From NCBI GenBank assembly GCA_018675825.1, contig JABGXK010000205.1:1-6649 (forward strand): a stretch of DNA of 6,649 nucleotides, written 5' to 3'. Below, piece by piece: positions 1-5,917 of this stretch. The notes under the pieces were generated by a model, which was given only the letters and a program-made list of their open reading frames with translations, did not search any database and was not told the DNA's origin. Source of the stretch: Flavobacteriales bacterium. Its GTDB lineage: Bacteria; Bacteroidota; Bacteroidia; Flavobacteriales; BACL11. Every line of letters begins with the position of its first letter. Positions within the stretch are counted from its first letter, which is position 1. The position numbers were made by a program, and so were the translations under genes.

Positions 1-1950
1 ACCAGGACCAACAGACACATTCATTCTTCTAGCTTGTGCAATAAAATCTTGTACAATTAAGAAATATCCAGGATATCCAGATTTTTCTATAGTATTAAGT
101 TCAAAATCTATTCTTTCTTTAATCTCATCACTAATCTCGATATATCTTTCTTTAGCTCCTTCGTAAGTCAAATATTTTAAATACTTATTCTCTCCTCTCT
201 TTCCATCATCATTTTCATCATTTTTATCATGAAACTTATTAGGTATATCAAAAGCTGGAAGCAATACATCTGTTGATAATTTATATATATCAATTTTATC
301 TATAAGACCTTCAATATTTTCAATAGCATCTGGAATATCAGAAAACAAATCATGCATGTCTTTTGATGATTTAAAATAAAATTCATCATTTAAAAAACCA
401 TGTCTAAAACCTCTTCCCTTACCAATTGGTGTTGATTGTTGTTCTCCATCTTTTACGCATAGAAGAATATCATGAGAATATGAATCTTCCTTATTAATGT
501 AATATACATTATTAGAAGCTAATATTTTAACATCATACTTTTTAGCTAAAGCAATAAGAATTTTATTTACATGATCTTCATCCTCAAGTCCATGTCTATT
601 TATTTCAACATAAAAGTCATCACCAAAATTATCATACCACCATTTAAACTCATCCTCAGCCTGAGATTCACCAACATTTAATATTAGATTAGATATACTC
701 CCATATAAACTACCACTTAAGACAATTAGACCCTTTTTATATTTTAATATCAAATCTTTATCAACTCTAGGGATATAATAAAAACCTTCAACGTATCCCA
801 GAGAACTTAGTTTAGATAAATTGTGGTAACCAATTTTATTTTTTGCTAAAAAAGGAATCTGCGAACCATAATCCTTAACAGATTTATCTAAATGATTTAT
901 ACAAACATTAAGTTCACAACCAAGAATTGGTTTTAACTTAAGTTTTTCATCTTTTAAGATAGCACTATTAATTGGATGTTTTAAAACAGCATCAACAAAC
1001 TTATAAGAACCAAACATATTTGCATGATCAGTCAAACCAATTGCTGGCATTTTCATTTCAGCTGCTTTATTAACTAAAGAATTAACATCACCCATTGCTT
1101 GTAAGACTGAGTACTGTGAATGAACATGTAAGTGTGAAAATTTAGATTCAATATAATTAGTATCTATTTCATTATTATCTTTAACAATTCCTTCTATCTC
1201 ATTAATAGTTTCATTATTATCTTTATTATTTTCAGTGTTTTCAGTGTTTTCAGTGTTTTCAGTGTTTTCAGTGTTTTTATATGCTTGTATATTAAGGCCA
1301 ATTAGTTGAATAGTTGAAGGATTATTAATTTCAAATTCTTGAAAATCTGAAAGTTCCATTCCAATATTTTTATAGGATATAACTTTTATTCTAATTAATT
1401 CTAAAAAACATCTTGTTGTAGCCTCTACATCTGCTGATGCGTTATGAGCTTCTGAAAAAGAATCATTAAATAATTTGTAATATAATTCTGATAAATTAGG
1501 CCATTTATACTTACCTCCTCTCCCACCAGGTAATTGACAAAAATTAGTTGATTCATTTTTAGTATCAATAGAAATTTTATCTATTAACAGATTAGCCATA
1601 TTGAGTCTTAAAAACTCACACCCAACTATACTGTTATCAAAACTAATATTATGCCCAATTATATAATCGGCTTTAGATAAATCATCAATAAAAAAGTTTA
1701 ACACCTCTTTTATAGATAAGCCATCATCAAGAGCTCGTTGAGTAGATATTCCATGTATTTTCTCTGCATTATATGGAATAGTGAAATCTTCAGGTTTAAC
1801 AATATAATTTTTAACCTCTAATAAACTACCTTTAATATCATGAATCTGCCAAGCTAATTGAACTAATCTTGGCCAATTATTAAAATCAGTTAATGGAGCT
1901 TTCCAATTTAATGGGAGCCCAGTTGTTTCTGTATCAAATACTAAATACAT
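1..1950 (-). CDS. dnaE: DNA polymerase III alpha subunit with fused N-terminal 3'-5' exonuclease (partial, C-terminus beyond left edge)
   Basis: This is the replicative polymerase subunit that extends DNA at the fork. The frame is open from the ATG at 1950 to the window edge, giving 650 residues; flavobacterial homologues have about 1,450-1,500. Residues 1-190 form a DnaQ-like DEDDh exonuclease: D6 and E8 in DTETTGL, D105 in HNISFD, and H169 and D174 in AHNASAD, so all five catalytic positions are present. Residues about 190-270 are a low-complexity linker containing (Asn-Thr-Glu)5 at 226-240. The PHP domain starts at about 271, with HLHVHSQYS at 273-281, LTDHANMFG at 306-314 and GCE ending at E346. 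The polymerase core has begun by the last residues; SVGPG at the edge is the start of the conserved VGPGRGSAAGS motif. The start is supported because MYLVFDTETTGL is the usual N-terminus of this family. No Shine-Dalgarno is seen. Assignment to the Bacteroidota-type fused DnaE is confident. Confidence 0.95.
   Translation of the reverse strand, partial: MYLVFDTETTGLPLNWKAPLTDFNNWPRLVQLAWQIHDIKGSLLEVKNYIVKPEDFTIPYNAEKIHGISTQRALDDGLSIKEVLNFFIDDLSKADYIIGHNISFDNSIVGCEFLRLNMANLLIDKISIDTKNESTNFCQLPGGRGGKYKWPNLSELYYKLFNDSFSEAHNASADVEATTRCFLELIRIKVISYKNIGMELSDFQEFEINNPSTIQLIGLNIQAYKNTENTENTENTENTENNKDNNETINEIEGIVKDNNEIDTNYIESKFSHLHVHSQYSVLQAMGDVNSLVNKAAEMKMPAIGLTDHANMFGSYKFVDAVLKHPINSAILKDEKLKLKPILGCELNVCINHLDKSVKDYGSQIPFLAKNKIGYHNLSKLSSLGYVEGFYYIPRVDKDLILKYKKGLIVLSGSLYGSISNLILNVGESQAEDEFKWWYDNFGDDFYVEINRHGLEDEDHVNKILIALAKKYDVKILASNNVYYINKEDSYSHDILLCVKDGEQQSTPIGKGRGFRHGFLNDEFYFKSSKDMHDLFSDIPDAIENIEGLIDKIDIYKLSTDVLLPAFDIPNKFHDKNDENDDGKRGENKYLKYLTYEGAKERYIEISDEIKERIDFELNTIEKSGYPGYFLIVQDFIAQARRMNVSVGPG
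1231..1275 (-). repeat. Five perfect tandem copies of a 9-bp unit inside dnaE
   Basis: The plus-strand unit ttcagtgtt is repeated five times head to tail with no mismatch. Read on the coding strand it encodes (Asn-Thr-Glu)5, residues 226-240 of the polymerase, within the linker between the exonuclease and PHP domains. Because the unit is a multiple of three, gain or loss of copies would keep the reading frame. The flanks are also Asn/Glu/Lys-rich, with NNKDNNET following. Confidence 0.95.
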
Positions 1951-1979
1951 GAAAGTATTTTAATTGTTTATACTGCTTG

Positions 1980-1987
1980 TAAATTTA
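1980..1987 (-). promoter_or_regulatory. Possible Bacteroidota-type -7 element for dnaE
   Basis: On the minus strand the sequence TAAATTTA matches seven of the eight positions of the Bacteroidota -7 consensus TAnnTTTG, lacking the final G. It lies 30 bases before the dnaE ATG. No TTG at the expected -33 spacing was found, so support is weak. Confidence 0.2.
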
Positions 1988-2020
1988 GAAAAAAGAAAAA
2001 ATTAAACTTTTGAAAAAAAG
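1988..2020 (-). terminator. Weak terminator-like hairpin plus U-rich tail after the PLP enzyme gene
   Basis: Reading the minus strand, CTTTT (2020-2016) can pair with AAAAG (2011-2007) around a four-base loop. A T-rich run follows down to about 1988. The stem has only five pairs with a single G-C pair, so this may simply be chance in AT-rich DNA. It lies about 35 bases after the stop codon of the upstream gene. Confidence 0.2.
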
Positions 2021-2054
2021 CTTTACTTTCTAAGAAGTTAATAACTTTTATATA

Positions 2055-3029
2055 CTATAAGAAACCTACACTTTTCATCCATTCATCATTATAAACTTTT
2101 GTTATATATCGAGAACCATGATCATGAAGTAAAACTACTACTACGTCTTCATCAGATAAGTCATCTTTAAGCTGCGTCAAACCAGCTATTGCACTACCAC
2201 ATGAATAACCACAAAAAAGCCCTTCTTCTTTAGCAAGCTTTCGTGTAAATAGAGCGCCATCTTTATCAGTGACTTTTTCAAAGTGATCTATTATATCAAA
2301 ATCAACATTCATGGGTAGAACATCTTCTCCAATACCTTCAGTAATATATGAATAGATTTCATTTTTATCAAATATACCAGTTTCATGATATTTCTTAAAA
2401 ACAGATCCATACGTATCAACTCCCCAAATTTTAATATCTGGATTTTTTTCTTTTAAATATTTACCTACACCTGAAATTGTACCTCCAGTACCAACACCAA
2501 CTATAAAATGGGTAATCTTTCCATCAGTTTGTTTCCATATTTCAGGCCCAGTAGTTTCATAATGCGCTAATCTATTAGATAAATTAGAGTATTGATCTGG
2601 ATAGTATGAATTATCAATTTCTTTATTTAATCTTTCAGCAACAGAGTAGTAAGATTCTGGATGATCAGGAGCAACATTAGTTGGACAGACATGAACAGTG
2701 GCACCCATAGCTTTTAAAATATCTACCTTCTCTTTGGATTGCTTATCTGACATTGTACAGATTAATTTATATCCCTTTTGAATACATGCCAAAGCAAGTC
2801 CCATACCTGTATTTCCAGATGTTGCTTCAATTATTGTACCGCCAGGCTTAATCAACCCCTTAGATTCCGCATCCTCAACCATTTTTAGAGCCATTCTATC
2901 TTTTGTCGAATGACCAGGATTAAAGCTTTCAACCTTTGCTAAAATTAGCGCATTAGATTCTATAATACTATTTAATTTTACTAGAGGAGTATTTCCTATT
3001 GTTTCAACGATATTATTGTAATATTCCAT
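2055..3029 (-). CDS. PLP-dependent cystathionine beta-synthase / cysteine synthase family enzyme
   Basis: This cytoplasmic fold-type II PLP enzyme performs beta-replacement on serine or an activated serine, making cystathionine or cysteine. It has 324 residues. NTPLVKL opens the catalytic core at 13-19. SFNPGHSTKDR places the Schiff-base lysine at K43, TSGNTG (70-75) binds the substrate carboxylate, VGTGGT (179-184) is the phosphate loop, and S276 in CGYSCGS sits where the PLP ring nitrogen is bound. DQYSN, LAHYETT, EGIGED and the C-terminal SRYITKVYNDEWMKSVGFL resemble cystathionine beta-synthases more than CysK. It has neither the N-terminal haem region of animal CBS nor the C-terminal CBS-domain pair, so it is a bare catalytic core. 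No second-step gene such as cystathionine gamma-lyase is in view, so CBS versus cysteine synthase activity is undecided and I give no symbol. It lies 30 bases downstream of the permease gene, with a possible promoter of its own in the gap. Confidence 0.9.
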   Translation of the reverse strand: MEYYNNIVETIGNTPLVKLNSIIESNALILAKVESFNPGHSTKDRMALKMVEDAESKGLIKPGGTIIEATSGNTGMGLALACIQKGYKLICTMSDKQSKEKVDILKAMGATVHVCPTNVAPDHPESYYSVAERLNKEIDNSYYPDQYSNLSNRLAHYETTGPEIWKQTDGKITHFIVGVGTGGTISGVGKYLKEKNPDIKIWGVDTYGSVFKKYHETGIFDKNEIYSYITEGIGEDVLPMNVDFDIIDHFEKVTDKDGALFTRKLAKEEGLFCGYSCGSAIAGLTQLKDDLSDEDVVVVLLHDHGSRYITKVYNDEWMKSVGFL

Positions 3030-3045
3030 ATATTTTATTATATCA

Positions 3046-3053
3046 CAAATTTA
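3046..3053 (-). promoter_or_regulatory. Possible -7 promoter element (TAAATTTG) before the PLP enzyme gene
   Basis: On the minus strand TAAATTTG is an exact match to the Bacteroidota -7 consensus TAnnTTTG. It lies 16 bases before the ATG at 3029, within the 30-base gap after the permease stop. No TTG was found at the usual distance of about 19 bases upstream, and the DNA is AT-rich enough for a chance match. If real, it would give the PLP enzyme a very short leader and expression independent of the permease. Confidence 0.3.
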
Positions 3054-3059
3054 AGACAA

Positions 3060-4289
3060 CTATTCAAATCTTATTGATTTAACAGGAGATATTTTAGTAA
3101 TTATAATAGAAGGAATAATTAATGTTAAGTAACAAATAATTACTGTCCCAATATTAATCATAAGTATTGAAGAGAGATCAATACTAATAGGAACTGAATT
3201 CATAAAATAGATTGTTTCATCTAAGGAGATTATATTAAAACTTTGTTGGAGAAAAGCAAAACTAAGAGCAAAAGAATTTCCCCAAAATAATCCATTTAAA
3301 ATCAAATATATAGAGTTATATAAGAACACCTTTCTAATACTCCAATTACTAGCACCAATAGCCTTTAAGATTCCAATAAATTTACTTTTCTCAAGTATAA
3401 TAATGAGTAATGATGTTATCATATTTACAGAACCAACAATTAACATTAATATAATAATAATTAAAACATTAAAATCTTGTAAAGCAAGCCAATCAAAAAT
3501 CTGTGGATTAATCTCTTTTATACTTTGAGCATTTAGATCATAACTAATTAAATCATCTATTATTTTAGTGTTTTCTTCTAATTTATCAAAGTCATTAATT
3601 ACAATCTCATAACCACCTATTTTATTATTATTCCAATCGTTAAGATTCTGAATATGCTTAATATCTCCAATAATTATAATATCATCAAACTCTGAAAGTC
3701 CAGTTTTATAGATACCAGAGATTAAAAACTTACGCACTCTAGAAGGCTCTTGGATAAAATACATTATAAGATTATCTCCAGATTTTAAACCAATTTTTTT
3801 ACTGATACTCTCAGATATTAATATATTATTAGTAATTTTCCCTAAAGAATCATTAATTGGGAAAATTTCACCTGAAATAAGATTTTCATTAAAGAAACTC
3901 CAATTAAAATCATTACCTACTCCTTTTAATACAACTCCTAAGATCTCATTATTATTTTTAATAATTCCAGCTTTAGTTGAAAAAACTTGAATATTCTTTA
4001 CAAAACCACTAGATTGTATTTTTGAATACATATTAAGATCAAAATCTAAAGGATCATTTTCATATGACTGATTATTATTAAATTTTGATATTTTAATATG
4101 GGACCCAAAACCAATGACTTTCTCACTAATGTTGTTCTTAAAACCTGACAATACAATAACTGACAAAAGCATTACTGCTACAGAAAGAGCAATTGCTAAA
4201 ATTGCTATACGAATAATAGGTCGTGTGTAATTATTATTGTTTTCTTTTGTATTGTATAATCGCTTAGCAATAAATAAAGAAGTATTCAT
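3060..4289 (-). CDS. LolC/LolE-type ABC transporter permease (FtsX family)
   Basis: This is an inner-membrane permease of the type that, with a LolD ATPase, releases lipoproteins from the inner membrane for delivery to the outer membrane. From the chosen start it has 409 residues. The N-terminus MNTSLFIAKRLY is cytoplasmic, and a first membrane segment lies at about 25-48. A periplasmic MacB-like domain spans about 50-270. Three further membrane segments lie at about 274-299, 322-350 and 373-397. The loop EKSKFIGILKAIGAS (300-314) and the C-terminal SPVKSIRFE are hallmarks of the LolC/E and FtsX permeases. The start at 4289 is preferred because FIAKRL near the N-terminus is typical; an in-frame ATG at 4319 would add ten residues and overlap namZ. 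No ATPase gene is adjacent, so the partner must be encoded elsewhere. An ABC permease of the wider MacB/FtsX group with another substrate is possible. Confidence 0.87.
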   Translation of the reverse strand: MNTSLFIAKRLYNTKENNNNYTRPIIRIAILAIALSVAVMLLSVIVLSGFKNNISEKVIGFGSHIKISKFNNNQSYENDPLDFDLNMYSKIQSSGFVKNIQVFSTKAGIIKNNNEILGVVLKGVGNDFNWSFFNENLISGEIFPINDSLGKITNNILISESISKKIGLKSGDNLIMYFIQEPSRVRKFLISGIYKTGLSEFDDIIIIGDIKHIQNLNDWNNNKIGGYEIVINDFDKLEENTKIIDDLISYDLNAQSIKEINPQIFDWLALQDFNVLIIIILMLIVGSVNMITSLLIIILEKSKFIGILKAIGASNWSIRKVFLYNSIYLILNGLFWGNSFALSFAFLQQSFNIISLDETIYFMNSVPISIDLSSILMINIGTVIICYLTLIIPSIIITKISPVKSIRFE

Positions 4290-4290
4290 A

Positions 4291-5433
4291 GTGGCTAAAA
4301 TAAAACAAAATATTATCATATTAATGATCCTCTCTAGTTTTGGAGTAAATGCTCAAGAACTCGTTTTGGGTGCACAAAGAATAGATAATATACTGCAACA
4401 CTTATTAAATAAAAATATAGCTATTATTGGAAATCAAACTTCAATGATTAATCAAACCCATTTAGTTGATAGTCTACTTAGTCTAAACCAAAGTATCAAA
4501 AAGGTTTTTTCACCTGAACATGGTTTTAGAGGAAAAAAAGACGCTGGAACTCATGTTAATGATGAGATCGATAATAAAACAGGACTTCCGATTATATCTC
4601 TTCATGGTAAAAATAAAAAACCAGAAAAAGAAGCACTGAAAGATATTGAAATTATTATTTTTGATATTCAAGATGTTGGAGCAAGATTCTATACATATAT
4701 ATCAACTCTTCATTATGTTTTAGAAGCTGCCTCTGAACAAGATATAAAAGTTTTAGTACTAGATAGACCAAATCCTAACGGACATTATATTGATGGACCA
4801 ATACTAGAAAATAAATACAAATCATTTATTGGAAAACATCCTATTCCAATTGTTCACGGCATGACTATTGGAGAATATGCAAAAATGATAATTGGAGAAA
4901 ATTGGATAGATAAAAAATGTGATTTAGTAATAATTGAAATGCTAAATTATAACAGACAAGAAATCTATAATCTCCCAATTAAACCGTCTCCTAATTTACC
5001 AAATAAGAGATCAATAAATTTATATCCCTCTTTATGTCTATTTGAAAGAACAACAGTTAGTATTGGAAGAGGAACTAATTATCCTTTTCAACATTTTGGA
5101 GCTCCATATATAGAAAGTAATTATTCCTTTATTCCAAAGAGTGGCATAGGAAGCAAATACCCAAAACATGAAAATAAATACTGTTATGGGAAAGATCTAA
5201 GGTTTCAAAAAAATATTCTTAATTCTTTAAACATAGAATGGCTAATAGAGTGTTATAATCAAAGTCCTAATCAAGAGGATTTCTTTACGCTAAACTTTGA
5301 TAAATTAGCTGGAACAGATAAATTAAGAAAACAGATTATTGCAGGTATATCACCAGAAAAAATCAAAGAATCATGGCAAGAAGGATTAGCTGATTTTAGA
5401 GATATTAGAAAAAAATATCTGATTTATGAATAG
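4291..5433 (+). CDS. namZ: Secreted exo-beta-N-acetylmuramidase NamZ homologue (DUF1343)
   Basis: Characterised NamZ enzymes remove N-acetylmuramic acid from the non-reducing ends of peptidoglycan fragments during cell-wall turnover. The protein has 380 residues from a GTG start, and the family pattern runs unbroken. GNQTS (47-51) opens the Rossmann-like N-terminal domain. SPEHGF (74-79) carries E76 and H77, the likely catalytic region. The family also shows DIQDVGARFYTY (125-136), DRPNPNG (158-164), KPSPNLP (231-237) and SIGRGT (257-262), and the protein ends in ADFRDIRKKYLIY. The GTG at 4291 gives a clear Sec signal peptide: MAKIKQ, a hydrophobic stretch at 8-17, and a probable cut after VNA at 19-21. 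The ATG at 4324 would shorten the hydrophobic core to a few residues, and the TTG at 4237 would add 18 residues ahead of the signal and overlap the permease gene. The product is probably periplasmic; no lipobox cysteine is present. It is the only plus-strand gene, packed within one base of both neighbours. Confidence 0.92.
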   Translation: MAKIKQNIIILMILSSFGVNAQELVLGAQRIDNILQHLLNKNIAIIGNQTSMINQTHLVDSLLSLNQSIKKVFSPEHGFRGKKDAGTHVNDEIDNKTGLPIISLHGKNKKPEKEALKDIEIIIFDIQDVGARFYTYISTLHYVLEAASEQDIKVLVLDRPNPNGHYIDGPILENKYKSFIGKHPIPIVHGMTIGEYAKMIIGENWIDKKCDLVIIEMLNYNRQEIYNLPIKPSPNLPNKRSINLYPSLCLFERTTVSIGRGTNYPFQHFGAPYIESNYSFIPKSGIGSKYPKHENKYCYGKDLRFQKNILNSLNIEWLIECYNQSPNQEDFFTLNFDKLAGTDKLRKQIIAGISPEKIKESWQEGLADFRDIRKKYLIYE

Positions 5434-5434
5434 T

Positions 5435-5917
5435 CTACAATTCTTTCTTTAAATCCTCTATAATATTATAAACCGCTGGGCATATCTCAACGTTCTTCTG
5501 AGTAATCTCTAGAAGTTGATGTTGCTTAATCCTATCAGTATGCGGATACTCTCTACAAGCTTTTGGCCTAAAATCATAAATTGAACAGGAATTATCTTTT
5601 AATAAAAATTCACACGGCACTTTCTTAAGAATATAATCAAAATCTTCATCAATTTTTAAATATTTATCAGTAAAGTCAGAAGGTTTAATCTTTAAATGCC
5701 TTGAGATTCTAGTGATATCCTTATCAGTAAATAAAGGGCCTGTTGTTGTACAACAGTTTGCACATTTTAAACAATCAGTGCAGGAAAATACCTTTTCATG
5801 AATATTGTGTATTGATTTATCTAGTTTCTTAGAATTAATTGTTTTTAATCGTTTAAAAAACTTAGTATTTTCTTTTCTTTTTAATGTAGAGTTTAACTTT
5901 AAATTTACTAAATCCAT
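5435..5917 (-). CDS. YkgJ-family cysteine-cluster protein
   Basis: This is a 160-residue protein of the YkgJ family (zinc/iron-chelating, CxxCxxCC cluster); no biochemical role is firmly established for the family. The cysteine cluster CTDCLKCANCC supplies C46, C49, C52, C55 and C56. Further cysteines follow at C102 (PCEFL), C111 (CSIYDFRPKAC), C121 and C146. The order PCxFL, then CxIYxxRPxxCRxYPH, is the family signature and suggests a bound metal or iron-sulfur centre. The first 40 residues are lysine-rich and have no recognised motif. The product looks cytoplasmic, with no signal peptide or membrane segment. Its ATG overlaps the TAA of the aminotransferase by one base (TAATG), so the two are probably translated from one message. 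Its stop is one base from the convergent namZ stop. Confidence 0.9.
   Translation of the reverse strand: MDLVNLKLNSTLKRKENTKFFKRLKTINSKKLDKSIHNIHEKVFSCTDCLKCANCCTTTGPLFTDKDITRISRHLKIKPSDFTDKYLKIDEDFDYILKKVPCEFLLKDNSCSIYDFRPKACREYPHTDRIKQHQLLEITQKNVEICPAVYNIIEDLKKEL

Larger units (their letters stand above)
1951..2054. other. Intergenic region between the PLP enzyme stop and the dnaE start
   Basis: These 104 bases are very AT-rich and contain no ORF of interest. On the minus strand they should hold the end of the upstream transcript and the dnaE leader. Two weak signals are visible: a short hairpin with a U-rich tail, and a TAAATTTA promoter-like element. No Shine-Dalgarno precedes the dnaE ATG; the bases just upstream are A/T-rich, as is usual in Bacteroidota. 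Confidence 0.7.

Noticed and set aside
2035..2049. Inverted repeat AAGTTA-A-TAACTT after the PLP enzyme stop
   Set aside because: The arms are separated by one base, so only a four-pair AT-rich stem can form in RNA. That is too weak to call a terminator or operator.
4237..4290. An 18-residue N-terminal extension of namZ from the TTG at 4237
   Set aside because: It overlaps the permease coding region, starts with a rare codon and places extra residues in front of a normal signal peptide.
4290..4319. A ten-residue N-terminal extension of the permease from the ATG at 4319
   Set aside because: It would overlap the namZ signal-peptide region, and the MNTSLFIAKRL start fits the family pattern better.
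5400..5420. Seven-pair hairpin at the end of namZ as a terminator
   Set aside because: The stem has a single G-C pair, lies within conserved C-terminal codons and is not followed by a T run.
5459..5470. Perfect 12-base palindrome TATAATATTATA
   Set aside because: It is made only of A and T, lies inside the YkgJ coding sequence and is expected by chance in DNA this AT-rich.
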